From positions 202,709-249,070 of the forward strand of contig NZ_GG667523.1 of the NCBI RefSeq assembly GCF_000159135.1: a stretch of DNA of 46,362 nt. The letters run 5' to 3'. Positions 1-8,775 of the stretch are shown in pieces. Source of the DNA: Corynebacterium striatum ATCC 6940. GTDB taxonomy: Bacteria > Actinomycetota > Actinomycetes > Mycobacteriales > Mycobacteriaceae. The translations under genes were made by a program, and so were the position numbers. The notes under the pieces were generated by a model that saw only the letters and a list, made by a program, of their open reading frames with translations, was not told where the DNA came from and ran no database searches. The stretch's first letter is position 1; the number at the start of each line of letters is the position of its first letter.

Positions 1-137
1 TCAGCGGCGATCCTTCGCATCGAGTAGACAATCTCCGCTTTGCTATCGAGAACGGCACCACGTTCCACTCCGTGGATGACAGTGGCATCGACCGCGAGTT
101 CTCGGGTTACGACGTGTCGAATTATCACCTCGCTTAA
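1..137 (+). CDS. 3' end of an unrecognised protein (partial)
   Basis: The frame starting at base 3 is open to a TAA at 135-137 and encodes the last 44 residues of a protein that begins outside the window. The tail is polar, ends in GYDVSNYHLA, and has no membrane segment or motif I recognise. A terminator hairpin follows directly, so this gene closes its own transcript before the ABC transporter pair. It reads as real coding sequence because the other two plus-strand frames contain stops and the stop codon sits just before a terminator. Function unknown. Confidence 0.6.
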   Translation, partial: SGDPSHRVDNLRFAIENGTTFHSVDDSGIDREFSGYDVSNYHLA

Positions 138-145
138 GAGCCCTT

Positions 146-184
146 AAAGGCCGCCTTTCTAGTGAATTAGAAGGCGACCTTTTC
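146..184 (+). terminator. Rho-independent terminator
   Basis: An imperfect inverted repeat (AAGGCCGCCTTTCTA facing TAGAAGGCGACCTT, loop about 6 nt) is followed by a short T-rich tract. It separates the upstream gene tail from the ABC exporter genes. Confidence 0.7.
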
Positions 185-201
185 TTATAGGATATGCAGC
201 T

Positions 202-1776
202 ATGACTGTCTATCCTCGCATGAAAACCTGGTCCTGGTATCTACCAGATCAGCCTCCCACCGGGGAAACTTCTCTCACCGAAACCACCAATTGGGCAAAG
301 CCTGGTGCTGCCACTCGGCGGCTGCTGTTTGCCCAGCCTGTTGGCGTGGTGGGCCTACTCATAGCGGCCGCCATCAACTCACCGTTGGGTGCGCTGGTCT
401 CCGTGGTCATTGGTCAGGCCACGCAGTACGCATTCAGCGATCCTTCCTGGCGAACACTGGGCGTTCCCGTACTGGTCACGGCATTGCTGCTCTACATCAT
501 GTACCTAGCGGAGGCCACAGCGGACGCCTTCACGGATCTTAGCCAAGCTCGCACCACGCATACCTTGCGCTTGGGCCTTTTACACAAGCTTCTCGACGCC
601 TCCACCAAAGGACTCAGCCCCGGCCGCCTCCTCAACACGATGGACGAGGACTCGCACTACATCGGCCAACTCAAGCAGGTGCTTAACTTCCCGCTTTTCA
701 TGGCGGGATATCTCATCGGTGCCATCTTCAGCCTGGCTCCGATTTCCTGGGTGGTTTCCCTCGGGCTCATCGTGGGCGCGATCCTGACCGCCATTGCTTC
801 GTGGGCCACCGCAAAGCCCCTGACGGGCGTTGCATCTGCCCGGCGCGCCAAGGAAAACACTGCGCTGGCCCTGGCCACTGACTTTGCCCAAGGCTCGCGC
901 GTCATCAAAGGTCTCGGAGCCAACGAGGTGGCCAAAGAACGCTTCACTCTGGCTGCCCACGACGCCCTTATTTCGATGCTCCGCGAACTGCGCCTGAGCG
1001 TCCTGTTGTCGTGGCTGCGCCAAATGGTGCCCACCCTTTTTGCCGTCTTCCTTCTCACGTGGACGGCCTGGCAGACCTTCGAAGGAAACATCGAGCCCGG
1101 CGGCATGATGTCTATTACGATGCTCGCTCCTCCCGCGCTCACCGCGTTGGGCTTGTCGCTCGGCCATCTCACAGAGAACTGGGCAAAGGGCCAGGCGTCG
1201 GTGGAACGCGTGGGTGAGTTGCTGCAGGACCTGGGCAAAGGGGACGTCGCCAAGCAGGGCACCCCGGTAGACCTTGAACCAGGGCTCAACGTGTGGATAC
1301 CGGAGACGGCTAAGGGCCGCGCGCTTGTCGACGCCTGGACCGCCCACCTTTCCGCCCACGGTGCTCTTTGCCCGCCGCACCGCATTTCAGTTTTGGAGGG
1401 CACCCTGGCCGATAACATCGACCCGCTTGGCACCCTCCCTACACAGCAGGTGCACGCTGCGCTGGAGGCTGCCGCCTGCGGCGACATCGTGACGCGCCTG
1501 GGCGGCTTTGGGCACGACGGCACTCTGCCTGACTCCCCTATCGGCGAGGCCGGCCTGAACCTTTCCGGTGGCCAGCGACAGCGCGTGGCTCTTGCCCGTG
1601 CGCTCGCGCAGGATCCCGAGGTGCTCGTGCTCGATAATCCCACCACGGGTCTCGACTCCCTGACCTTGGCCACCGTGGCCGAGCGCGTGGCTAAGCTGCG
1701 CCGCGGACGCGTGACCGTGGTGATAACCGCCGCCCCGACGTGGGCCGCCAACGCGGACAAGGTAGTGGCGCTGTGA
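202..1776 (+). CDS. ABC exporter subunit, permease fused to a degenerate ATPase domain
   Basis: 524 residues: a six-helix type exporter membrane domain (about 45-325) followed by a nucleotide-binding domain (about 345-524). The signature motif LSGGQRQR (from residue 454) and the D-loop TGLDS are intact. Where the Walker A loop should be (about 361-375) the sequence reads GLNVWIPETAKGRALVDAW, without GxxGxGKST. The Walker B aspartate (D478) is followed by Asn instead of the catalytic Glu, and the H-loop histidine is absent (VVITAAPTW). This half can probably lend its signature to the partner but not bind and hydrolyse ATP itself. The stop overlaps the GTG start of the next gene by 4 bp, indicating translational coupling and a heterodimer. 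AGGA lies 9 nt before the ATG. Substrate unknown. Confidence 0.88.
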   Translation: MTVYPRMKTWSWYLPDQPPTGETSLTETTNWAKPGAATRRLLFAQPVGVVGLLIAAAINSPLGALVSVVIGQATQYAFSDPSWRTLGVPVLVTALLLYIMYLAEATADAFTDLSQARTTHTLRLGLLHKLLDASTKGLSPGRLLNTMDEDSHYIGQLKQVLNFPLFMAGYLIGAIFSLAPISWVVSLGLIVGAILTAIASWATAKPLTGVASARRAKENTALALATDFAQGSRVIKGLGANEVAKERFTLAAHDALISMLRELRLSVLLSWLRQMVPTLFAVFLLTWTAWQTFEGNIEPGGMMSITMLAPPALTALGLSLGHLTENWAKGQASVERVGELLQDLGKGDVAKQGTPVDLEPGLNVWIPETAKGRALVDAWTAHLSAHGALCPPHRISVLEGTLADNIDPLGTLPTQQVHAALEAAACGDIVTRLGGFGHDGTLPDSPIGEAGLNLSGGQRQRVALARALAQDPEVLVLDNPTTGLDSLTLATVAERVAKLRRGRVTVVITAAPTWAANADKVVAL

Positions 1777-3554
1777 GTCAGTCTCGTGCAGATGCACTCG
1801 CGCCGGCTTCAGCGCGCGAATCGTGGCGCTTCCTCAAGACTTTGCCCTCGGCGCCAACGCGCCCGAAGATGCTGCTGGTCTTTGCCGTTTTCACCGTCAC
1901 CATCGTGATGATGAACTTAGGCTCCCAGGTCTTGGGCCGCGTGGTGGACATCATCCAAGGAATGGAGCTGCCTGTCATCGGCTCGGGCCGCCCAGCGATG
2001 CTCGCGGCGCTAGGCATCATTACCGCAGCGCTAATCGCGGAGGTTACCGGCCGCGCCATCGGAGGCTACATGATCAATGCCAAGGCGCGGCGCCTAGCCG
2101 TGGACCTGCGCACCGCGGCGCTGGATTCGGTGCTGCGTGCGCCGGTTCCCCGCGTGATGGAGCTGGGCACGGGCAACGTGATTACGCGTTTGTCCAAGGA
2201 CATCGACACCGTGGTCACCTCTATCTCCATGATGGGCGAGCGCCTGGCCGTCACCCTGTTCATCCTGCCACTCACCGCGCTGAGCATGGTGCTCATCCAC
2301 CCGGCTTACCTGCTGATCTTCGCGTTGGCGGTGCTTATCATGTACCCGTTCATCAAAGGCACCATCCGCGACATCCCGGAGATAGCAAATGAGGTCTCCT
2401 CCGTCGAGGCGCGCCGCAACAACGTCTTGCTCGACACCATCCGCGCCTTGGACACCCTGCGCCAATTCAAGCTCGGCGGCTGGGCCGAGCAGCGCATGGA
2501 GCGCTACTCCTGGGATACGGTGCAGGCCTGGGGCGATAAGGTCCCGCTCATCAACCGCATCATCGGCCAGGGCTCCATTAGCTTCGCGGTGCTGCTACTC
2601 GGAACCTTGTCCATGTCAGTGCCGATGGTGGTCTGGGACTGGGTCACGCAGGGCCAGGCGGCGGCCGCGGTGCTGCTGATCATGCGCCTTGAGGTGCACG
2701 TATTCAACATCTTGTTCTTTGCCGGTGAGATCCAGCATGCGGTCACTTCCCTAGGCCGCGCGGTTGCGTTGGCGCTGTTGAGCAGTGATATTCCGGACCA
2801 AGAGCAGGACTCGCTTTCGGCTGCGCCAGCGATACGCATCGACGGCGTCACCTACTCCTACCCCGGCGGCGCGGAGGTTCTGTACGGCATAGACCTTACC
2901 TTGGAGGCTGGTACCACGACCGCGCTGGTGGGAACCTCGGGTGCGGGCAAGTCCACTCTGGCGGCGCTGGTGGCGGGCCTGCAGTACCCCACGACCGGCA
3001 CCATTCACCTCGATGCGGTGGACACCGCCACGGTTCCCAACACGTGGGTGACCGAGCACGTCGCGCTCATCACCCAGGAGGTTCACCTGTTTTCCGGCAC
3101 GCTTCGCGACGACCTCCTCCTCGCCCTCCCCGGCGCCTCCGACGCCCAATTGTGGGCGGCGTTGCACGAAGTCGGCCTGGACGAGTCCTCGCGCTGGCTG
3201 CCTGACGGTCTCGATACGTTCATCGGCGCAGGTAACGAGGAAATCGGAGCGGAGGCCTCACAACAAATTTCGCTGGCGCGCATGATTTTGCGTCAGCCGC
3301 CGGTGCTCATCATGGATGAGGCGACGTCGGAAGCCGGCTCCGAGCATGCCGCGGTGCTGGAGTCTGCGGCACGTGCTGTAACCCGCGGGCGCACTGCGTT
3401 GGTGGTGGCTCACCGCTTAGACCAGGCCCGCGAGGCGGATCGCATCATCGTGATGGAGCAGGGCGAAATCGTCGAGGACGGCACGCACGCCTCCCTCATG
3501 GCGCTCGGCGGCCGCTATGCCAAGGCTTATGCGCAGTGGGAGCACGGCCACTAG
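1773..3554 (+). CDS. ABC exporter subunit, permease fused to an ATPase domain with a lost signature motif
   Basis: 593 residues from GTG 1773, which overlaps the upstream stop as GTGA; a longer reading from ATG 1740 would run 36 bp into the previous gene and is less likely. Membrane domain about 35-330, ATPase domain about 345-593. Walker A is complete (GTSGAGKST, 387-395, K393), Walker B ends D515-E516, and the H-loop is AHR (H547). The signature motif is replaced by AEASQ (493-497) and the D-loop by SEAG. Its defects mirror those of the upstream subunit, so a dimer would have exactly one canonical ATP site, built from this subunit's Walker A/B and the partner's LSGGQ. Asymmetric exporters are known, but total loss of one P-loop is unusual. 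Transported substrate unknown. Confidence 0.9.
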   Translation: MSQSRADALAPASARESWRFLKTLPSAPTRPKMLLVFAVFTVTIVMMNLGSQVLGRVVDIIQGMELPVIGSGRPAMLAALGIITAALIAEVTGRAIGGYMINAKARRLAVDLRTAALDSVLRAPVPRVMELGTGNVITRLSKDIDTVVTSISMMGERLAVTLFILPLTALSMVLIHPAYLLIFALAVLIMYPFIKGTIRDIPEIANEVSSVEARRNNVLLDTIRALDTLRQFKLGGWAEQRMERYSWDTVQAWGDKVPLINRIIGQGSISFAVLLLGTLSMSVPMVVWDWVTQGQAAAAVLLIMRLEVHVFNILFFAGEIQHAVTSLGRAVALALLSSDIPDQEQDSLSAAPAIRIDGVTYSYPGGAEVLYGIDLTLEAGTTTALVGTSGAGKSTLAALVAGLQYPTTGTIHLDAVDTATVPNTWVTEHVALITQEVHLFSGTLRDDLLLALPGASDAQLWAALHEVGLDESSRWLPDGLDTFIGAGNEEIGAEASQQISLARMILRQPPVLIMDEATSEAGSEHAAVLESAARAVTRGRTALVVAHRLDQAREADRIIVMEQGEIVEDGTHASLMALGGRYAKAYAQWEHGH

Positions 3555-3557
3555 GCT
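3552..3557 (+). promoter_or_regulatory. -10 element TAGGCT for a leaderless gene
   Basis: TAGGCT begins at the TAG stop of the ABC gene and lies 7 nt before the GNAT ATG, with no Shine-Dalgarno sequence between. This fits a transcript starting at or near the A of ATG. Confidence 0.45.
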
Positions 3558-3564
3558 GGCCACC

Positions 3565-4044
3565 ATGTCTGATTTCAAACTGCGCCCCTTAAGCGAGGCG
3601 GACCGCACCTACTTGGCCCGCCTCAACTTCCTCACGGACACTTTCGGTGAGGAGCACAAGGAGCTCACGCCGCAATTCGACGCCGACTTCGACTACTACC
3701 TCGCCGGATGGGAGCCCTCCCGCGGCGGCTTCATCGCGTGGGAGGGCAACGTTCCCGCTGGTGGCGTGTGGCTGAACTGGGGAACTGAGCAGCGCCACGG
3801 CTACGGGCACGTGGAAGAGGGAATTCCGGAGCTCGCCCTTGCTGTGGAGCCGCGCTACCGCTCGCAGGGCATGGGCACTTTACTTATTCGCGCCGCCACG
3901 GACCTCGCCCGCGACTTAGGCGCTCCCGGCGCCTCGCTCTCGGTGGCCCTGGCCAATGAGCGTGCGCACCGGCTCTACCTATTTATGGGGTTCGAGCCGG
4001 TCGGTGAGTCGGAGGGCCATGTGGTGCTGGTGAAGCGCTTCTAG
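3565..4044 (+). CDS. GNAT family N-acetyltransferase
   Basis: 159 residues from ATG 3565; an in-frame upstream ATG (3517) would put the start inside the ABC gene and adds residues without family character. The acetyl-CoA loop is visible as RSQGMGT within ELALAVEPRYRSQGMG, followed by the usual amphipathic helix and a C-terminal strand ending GFEPVGESEG. It should transfer an acetyl group from acetyl-CoA to an amine, but the acceptor cannot be read from the sequence. It lies 10 bp after the ABC exporter and may be transcribed both by read-through and from a leaderless promoter overlapping the exporter's stop codon. Confidence 0.85.
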   Translation: MSDFKLRPLSEADRTYLARLNFLTDTFGEEHKELTPQFDADFDYYLAGWEPSRGGFIAWEGNVPAGGVWLNWGTEQRHGYGHVEEGIPELALAVEPRYRSQGMGTLLIRAATDLARDLGAPGASLSVALANERAHRLYLFMGFEPVGESEGHVVLVKRF

Positions 4045-4082
4045 GTCTAAGTAGCAAACGTGTCAGGAACGGTGCATGCACC

Positions 4083-4121
4083 AAACAACAAAGAAACCCG
4101 ACACCATCACGGTGCCGGGTT
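4083..4121 (-). terminator. Terminator of tRNA-Ala copy 1
   Basis: Read on the minus strand, an 11-bp stem (AACCCGGCACC / GGTGTCGGGTT, one G-T pair) with a 5-nt loop is followed by TCTTTGTTGTTT. It closes the tRNA-Ala transcript. Confidence 0.8.
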
Positions 4122-4129
4122 CCGGGCTG

Positions 4130-4202
4130 TGGAGCATAGGAGAATCGAACTCCTGACCTTCTGCTTGCAAAGCAGATGCTCTACCAATTGAGCTAATGCC
4201 CC
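4130..4202 (-). tRNA. tRNA-Ala (TGC), copy 1
   Basis: 73 nt. The minus strand begins GGGGCATTAGCTC, has anticodon loop TTTGCAA (TGC), T-arm AGGAGTTCGATTCTCCT and acceptor end ATGCTCCA with a single templated discriminator A. All arms pair. It is identical to the copy at 9077-9149. Unlike that copy it has no upstream tRNA-Ile and seems to be a single-gene transcript. Confidence 0.95.
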
Positions 4203-4373
4203 AGTGCGGTTAATACTACTCCACCGAGCCCGCGCGAAAAAATCCCCACCACAACACACCTAATTTACTTTACTTTTAAAGTAACCCGCCCAGCAGGCGC
4301 AATCTTCGATCTCCGTGAACGGGCAATTCCCCTAGCTGACCAGCACCGCCGTTGGCAGCCCAGCGACGGACCC
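4203..4373. other. Non-coding gap with a possible tRNA promoter
   Basis: No gene is evident. On the minus strand TAGTAT (4218-4213) lies 10 nt before the tRNA-Ala 5' end and could be its -10 element, with a weak TTTTTC about 17 nt further up. A short AT-rich stretch (4260-4282) holds the near-palindrome TTTACTTTTAAAGTAA. Confidence 0.35.
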
Positions 4374-4646
4374 ATGCCCGCCCTCTTCGTCAGCCACAGT
4401 GCCTACGCCGGACACCACCTCGATGCCTTCGATGAGTGGGCGGCGCATGCCATTCACGCGGGCGACGTCGACAAGCTCATGGCCTACATGGACAAAGCAC
4501 CGGGCGCGCGCATTGCCCACTCCACCGCCGATCATTACGTGCCGTTGCTGCTGACCATGGGCGCGGCCGACGACCCTCGCACCGCCAAGACCGTGTTTAC
4601 TCGGCGCGGACTGGGCAACCACATCCGTTCGATCCAGGTGGCATAG
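4374..4646 (+). pseudogene. Internally deleted LigB-type extradiol dioxygenase (DODA/YgiD-like) remnant
   Basis: The 90-codon frame starts MPALFVSHS, the usual N-terminus of class III extradiol dioxygenases of the 4,5-DOPA dioxygenase type. It then jumps directly to the C-terminal third of that family: LDAFDEWAAHAIHAGD, APGARIAHSTADHYVPLLLTMGAADD and a terminal NHIRSIQVA. Family members are about 260 residues, so some 170 residues, including most of the metal site, are missing while the frame remains open. This is best read as an in-frame internal deletion product. No ribosome binding site stands out before the ATG. It is probably inactive; a small stable protein cannot be excluded. Confidence 0.7.
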
Positions 4647-4778
4647 GCTTTTACGCGAGTCACATTAGCCACAAAAGATAACAATTTTCACTTCCGTTGC
4701 GTGTCACTAGGGTTTTTATAGGAAGTAGCCACCATAATCAAGGATCTGTCCACTCCTCGCTTAGAAAGGTCCTTCACC

Positions 4779-5627
4779 ATGCGCCGCCTCGCTGTTGCCA
4801 CCGTTGCCTTCCTCACCGCCGCGGCCCTACCCGCGACGGCACAGGCCGCTCTTCCCCCGCTGCCCACGGTTGAACTACCGGCAGTTCAGCTGCCTAACCT
4901 CCAGCAAGAAGCCGACCGCTTCCTCAACACCCTTCCGCCGGAGTGGGGTTCCTCGCGGCCAGCACCGGCAGCGCAGCCCGCTCAGTACCCCGCACAACCA
5001 GCACAGTCCGCAGCGAAAACCGCCCCCAACTGCGCCAACTGCGTGGCCATCACCTATGACGATGGCCCCAGCCCCCTCACCAACCAGCTCCTCGACACCC
5101 TGAAGTCCAAGAATGCCCACGCCAGCTTCATGGTCCTAGCGCCCAACGCCACCGCGCACCCAGAGCTATTGCGTCGCATGCAGGCGGAGGGCCATACCAT
5201 CGGCAACCACACCAACACGCACCGCGAGCTGAACAAGCTCGCCGCCGGCGACGTCGACGGGGAAATCAAGGCAGGTGCCAGCGCCATCAAGGCGGCAACC
5301 GGCCAGAGCCCTCGTTGGCTGCGCCCACCGTACGGCGCCACCAACGGCACTGTTGACGCCGCGGCCAAAGCCAACGGCCAAGCCGAGGCCATGTGGTCCG
5401 TGGACACGCTGGACTGGAAGGACCGCAACTCCGAGCACGTATGCAGCGCTGCAGTCAGCGGCGCGCAGCCGGGCGGCATCATCCTCATGCATGACATCCA
5501 CGCCACCACGGTTAATGCTGCCAGCTGCGTCATCGACGGCCTGCGCGCCAAGGGCCTCGAGCCGGTCAGCCTCGATACTCTTATCCCCAACCCACAACCG
5601 GGCAAGCAGTACTACTCTCGGAGCTGA
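4779..5627 (+). CDS. Secreted polysaccharide deacetylase (NodB domain)
   Basis: 282 residues with a Sec signal peptide (MRRLAVATVAFLTAAALPATAQA, in two parts: charged start MRRLA and cleavage after ATAQA), a Pro/Gln/Ala-rich linker to about residue 82 and a NodB deacetylase domain. Catalytic motifs are complete: TYDDGP (D94, D95), the metal-binding H144-TNT-H148, RPPYGATN and LMHDIHATT. These enzymes remove N-acetyl groups from peptidoglycan or chitin-like sugars outside the cell; the exact substrate is not evident. A good ribosome binding site (AGAAAGG) precedes the ATG. Its TGA overlaps the ATG of the glycosylase gene by one base (TGATG), so the two are probably co-transcribed although their functions look unrelated. 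Confidence 0.92.
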   Translation: MRRLAVATVAFLTAAALPATAQAALPPLPTVELPAVQLPNLQQEADRFLNTLPPEWGSSRPAPAAQPAQYPAQPAQSAAKTAPNCANCVAITYDDGPSPLTNQLLDTLKSKNAHASFMVLAPNATAHPELLRRMQAEGHTIGNHTNTHRELNKLAAGDVDGEIKAGASAIKAATGQSPRWLRPPYGATNGTVDAAAKANGQAEAMWSVDTLDWKDRNSEHVCSAAVSGAQPGGIILMHDIHATTVNAASCVIDGLRAKGLEPVSLDTLIPNPQPGKQYYSRS

Positions 5628-6175
5628 TGATTGATTTCTCGGCCCCCGCAGATGTCGTTGCACCCCAACTCTTGGGGGCAACTCTCACCTTCAACGGCGT
5701 CAGCATCCGCCTCACCGAGGTTGAGGCCTACCTCGGCGAGGATGACGAGGCAGCGCACACCTACAACGGCCAGACCCCGCGCAACGCTACGATGTTCGGC
5801 CCACCCGGGCGCCTTTACGTCTACGCCTCCTACGGCATCCACCGCAACGGCAACATCGTGTGCGCCCCGGAGGGCACGGGCCAAGGATGTCTACTACGCG
5901 GCGGCGAGGTCATCGAAGGTACCGAGCTCGCTTTCCGACGCCGCGGCACCACCGACTTCCATAACCTCGCCCGTGGGCCGGGGAACCTCGGAAAAGCACT
6001 GGGATTCACGCTGGAAGATAACGGCACACCAATTCAACTCACCGAGCGTGAGCAAGAGCCGGAGTGGGTCTGCGGGCCGCGAATTGGCATCAGTAAGAAT
6101 AAACAAGCACCTTTGCGCTTTTGGATTCCTTTCGACAAGACCGTCTCGGCGCGCAGAGGCCTGCCGCCGAGCTAA
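5627..6175 (+). CDS. DNA-3-methyladenine glycosylase (AAG/MPG family)
   Basis: 182 residues matching the single-domain AAG fold: an early LLGATL, the catalytic segment RLTEVEAYLGEDDEAAHTYN, the GRLYVYASYGIHRNGNIVC block and the late ARGPGNLGKALG motif. The enzyme flips out and excises alkylated purines in base excision repair. The start codon overlaps the deacetylase stop as TGATG. Family members are usually 180-210 residues, so this one is full length. The gene converges with marR, with only a few bases between the two stops. Confidence 0.92.
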   Translation: MIDFSAPADVVAPQLLGATLTFNGVSIRLTEVEAYLGEDDEAAHTYNGQTPRNATMFGPPGRLYVYASYGIHRNGNIVCAPEGTGQGCLLRGGEVIEGTELAFRRRGTTDFHNLARGPGNLGKALGFTLEDNGTPIQLTEREQEPEWVCGPRIGISKNKQAPLRFWIPFDKTVSARRGLPPS

Positions 6176-6181
6176 TGAGGC

Positions 6182-6667
6182 CTAGTAACGCCCGCCGTAG
6201 CGTTCATCGCTCTCGATGGCCGCGAGGATGCGATCGTTGATCTGGTTGAGCTGGCGCACCTGCGTGCGAGTGAGGTTGTCCATCACGGAACGACGCGCCT
6301 GGGCGGCGTGCCCAGGCGCGGTGGCGACAACCTTATCCCAGCCGGCGTCGGTAAGCTGCGCCAGCGTGGTGCGGCCATCATTCGGATCTGGACGGCGCGT
6401 AACCCAACCTTGCTTCTCCAAACGCGTGACCACCTGGCTAAGCCGAGAGAGCGAGCCGTTCGCCGTGTACGCAAGGTCGCGCATGCGCATCTCACGATTC
6501 TCCGACTCGGAAAGACGAGACAGAACGGTGTACTCGAAGAAGCTCAAGCCGGCGTCGTCACGCAGCTGGGCATCCAGAATGCTGGTTAAGCGGATGGTGA
6601 CTCCCATGAGGGATACAAAGGAAGAGAGTTCCTCCTCATCGAGCCACTTCTTGTCCTTCTCGGTCAT
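6182..6667 (-). CDS. MarR family transcriptional regulator
   Basis: 161 residues. The winged helix-turn-helix lies at about 55-115: LSFFEYTVLSRLSESE, then MRMRDLAYTANGSLSRLSQVVTRLEKQG as recognition region, and the wing with the family hallmark DPNDGRTTLAQLTDAG. Flanking helices form the dimer interface. The effector and targets are unknown. It is transcribed in the same direction as sucCD just upstream (42 bp), yet TAGAAT lies 7 nt before the ATG and suggests an independent leaderless transcript. Confidence 0.9.
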   Translation of the reverse strand: MTEKDKKWLDEEELSSFVSLMGVTIRLTSILDAQLRDDAGLSFFEYTVLSRLSESENREMRMRDLAYTANGSLSRLSQVVTRLEKQGWVTRRPDPNDGRTTLAQLTDAGWDKVVATAPGHAAQARRSVMDNLTRTQVRQLNQINDRILAAIESDERYGGRY

Positions 6668-6674
6668 GAAATTT

Positions 6675-6680
6675 ATTCTA
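6675..6680 (-). promoter_or_regulatory. -10 element TAGAAT for marR
   Basis: On the minus strand TAGAAT is followed by 7 nt and the ATG of the MarR gene, with no ribosome binding site. This indicates a leaderless start. Confidence 0.5.
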
Positions 6681-6709
6681 GCAACGAAGGTTTAGAGGTT
6701 AAGCATCTG

Positions 6710-7594
6710 CTAGGCAGATTTCAGCGCTTCCCGGAGAAGCTGCGCCGCCTGACTCGGAGTCTTGCCGACCTTCACGCCGGCCTCCTCAAGCGCAGCCTTC
6801 TTGCCCTCTGCGGTTCCGGATCCTCCAGAGACAATCGCTCCTGCGTGCCCCATGGTTTTGCCCTCCGGCGCGGTAAAACCAGCAATGTAGGCCACCACCG
6901 GCTTGGTCACGTGCTCCTTGATATAGCGTGCGGCATATTCTTCGGCGTCGCCGCCGATCTCGCCGATCATGATGATGGCCTCGGTCTCGGGGTCCTTCTC
7001 AAAGGCCTCGATAGCCGTGATGTGGGTAGTTCCGATGATCGGGTCACCGCCAATGCCCACGCAGGTGCTAAATCCAATGTCGGAGAGCTCATACATCATC
7101 TGATAGGTCAGCGTGCCAGACTTAGACACTAAACCAATCTTGCCCGGGTTCGGAGCAGTCTCCGCTGGGATGATGCCTGCGTTGGACTGGCCAGGGCTAT
7201 AAAGACCTGGACAGTTGGGGCCAATGATGCGGGTCTTCGACTCGCGCGCAAGCGCGAAGAGCTCCGCGGTGTCCTTGACTGGAACTCCCTCGGTGATGAT
7301 GACGACCAGCTCGATGCCCGCGCGGATGGCTTCCTCAGCCGCGTCCTTGGTGAACTTGGCGGGGACGAAGATGACGGTGACGTTGGCGTCGGTTGCCTGC
7401 ATCGCCTCGCGCACGGAGCCGAAGACTGGAATCTGCTGGCCCTCGATGTCGACGCGCTCACCGGCCTTCTTGGGGTTGACGCCGCCCACGATATTCGATC
7501 CGGAGGCGAGCATGCGGCGTGTGTGCTTCATGCCTTCGGCGCCGGTCATACCTTGGACGATGATGCGGGAATCCTTGTTGAGAAAAATAGACAT
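6710..7594 (-). CDS. sucD: Succinate-CoA ligase alpha subunit
   Basis: 294 residues. It carries the CoA-binding Rossmann region ([15 protein letters not shown]), the ligase block [11 protein letters not shown] and the phosphohistidine loop [16 protein letters not shown] whose His is phosphorylated in the reaction. With SucC it converts succinyl-CoA, NDP and phosphate to succinate, CoA and NTP in the TCA cycle. It starts 8 bp after the sucC stop, forming a two-gene operon. Length is typical. Confidence 0.97.
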   Translation of the reverse strand: MSIFLNKDSRIIVQGMTGAEGMKHTRRMLASGSNIVGGVNPKKAGERVDIEGQQIPVFGSVREAMQATDANVTVIFVPAKFTKDAAEEAIRAGIELVVIITEGVPVKDTAELFALARESKTRIIGPNCPGLYSPGQSNAGIIPAETAPNPGKIGLVSKSGTLTYQMMYELSDIGFSTCVGIGGDPIIGTTHITAIEAFEKDPETEAIIMIGEIGGDAEEYAARYIKEHVTKPVVAYIAGFTAPEGKTMGHAGAIVSGGSGTAEGKKAALEEAGVKVGKTPSQAAQLLREALKSA

Positions 7595-7602
7595 TGTTAC
7601 TC

Positions 7603-8775
7603 CTATTCAGCCAGCTCCGCGGCCTTGCGAGCCGCTGCGTCCATGGTGGAAACCTGCTCCAGCTTGGGCAGGTGCGCGTCGTCGAGAATGCTGCGTCCAA
7701 GCTCTGCGTTGTTGCCGTCGAGACGTACGACGAGCGGTTTCGGCTCGATTCCATCGGAGGCCAGAATCTTGTAGGCCTGCACGATGCCCTTGGCTACCTC
7801 GTCGCAGGCGGTGATTCCGCCGAAGACGTTGACAAATACGGACTTGACCTGGGGATCCCCGAGGATCACTTCGAGGCCGTTAGTCATGACTTCTGCGTTG
7901 GCACCACCCCCGATGTCAAGGAAGTTCGCGGGCTTGGGTTGGTTAGGCAGATCCTCGCCCGCATATGCCACGACGTCGAGCGTGGACATCACCAGGCCCG
8001 CGCCGTTGCCGATGATGCCCACCGAGCCATCCAGCTTTACGTAATTCAGGCCCATCTGCTGCGCCTTGAGCTCCAGCGGATCCGTGGCACCGTGATCGTG
8101 CAGGGCAGCATGCTCGCTGTGGCGGAACTCCGCGTTGCCATCGAGCGTCACCTTGCCATCGAGGGCGATGATGTCACCCTGTGCGGTCTTCACCAGCGGG
8201 TTAACCTCCACCAGGGTGGCGTCTTCCGCAGTGTAGACCTTGTAGAGCTGCTTAAAGACGGGCACAAGCTTGGCGACGTCCTCCTCCACAAAGCCTGCTT
8301 CATAGGCCATGTCGCGGGCGAGAGTGTCTGTCATACCATCGAGGGGAGAGAAGCTGCGGCGAATGAGCGCTTCAGGACGCTCCGCGGCGAGCTTTTCGAT
8401 CTCCACGCCACCTTCCTTGGAGAGCATCGCTAGGTAGCGGCGCTTGGTACGGTCCAAGAGGATCGAGAAGTAGTATTCCTCGGCGATGTCGGCGCCCTCG
8501 GCCACCATGACCTTGCGCACGGTGTGGTCTTTGATCTTGAGGCCGAGGATTTCCTCGGCCTTTTCTGCCGCCTCAGCTGGGCTCTTAGCCAGCTTCACAC
8601 CGCCAGCCTTGCCGCGGCCGCCAGTCTTGACTTGGGCTTTGACCACAACAATGGGCGTGCCGAGCTTGGCGGCTGCTTCTTCGGCCTGGACGGCCGAGGT
8701 AGCGACGATACCTCGCAGGGTGGGTACGCCATGCTTTTCGAAAAGGTCCCTGGCCTGGTACTCGTAGAGGTCCAC
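7603..8775 (-). CDS. sucC: Succinate-CoA ligase beta subunit
   Basis: 390 residues from GTG 8775, preceded by GGAG. The N-terminus [18 protein letters not shown], the ATP-grasp region with [18 protein letters not shown], the metal ligands around LVEVNPLV and [14 protein letters not shown], and the C-terminal [17 protein letters not shown] are all typical. This subunit binds the nucleotide and succinate. sucD follows 8 bp downstream. The operon lies inside the 4.9-kb segment bounded by the two tRNA-Ala repeats. Confidence 0.97.
   Translation of the reverse strand: MDLYEYQARDLFEKHGVPTLRGIVATSAVQAEEAAAKLGTPIVVVKAQVKTGGRGKAGGVKLAKSPAEAAEKAEEILGLKIKDHTVRKVMVAEGADIAEEYYFSILLDRTKRRYLAMLSKEGGVEIEKLAAERPEALIRRSFSPLDGMTDTLARDMAYEAGFVEEDVAKLVPVFKQLYKVYTAEDATLVEVNPLVKTAQGDIIALDGKVTLDGNAEFRHSEHAALHDHGATDPLELKAQQMGLNYVKLDGSVGIIGNGAGLVMSTLDVVAYAGEDLPNQPKPANFLDIGGGANAEVMTNGLEVILGDPQVKSVFVNVFGGITACDEVAKGIVQAYKILASDGIEPKPLVVRLDGNNAELGRSILDDAHLPKLEQVSTMDAAARKAAELAE

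Larger units (their letters stand above)
4066..4203. repeat. Direct repeat copy 1 (tRNA-Ala plus terminator)
   Basis: This segment repeats at 9012-9150. The tRNA genes are identical and the terminator differs at a few positions (GGTGCCGGGTT here, GGTGTCGGGTT there). Similarity stops within 1-2 bp of the tRNA 5' end and at GGAACGGTGCA beyond the terminator. Confidence 0.9.

Noticed and set aside
657..1760. Long minus-strand open frames opposite the first ABC gene
   Set aside because: They mirror the third-codon GC bias of the real gene, have Arg/Ser-rich composition and no recognisable domain.
6711..6725. ATCTGC-CTA-GCAGAT hairpin at the sucD stop as a terminator
   Set aside because: The stem is only 6 bp and no T tract follows on the minus strand.
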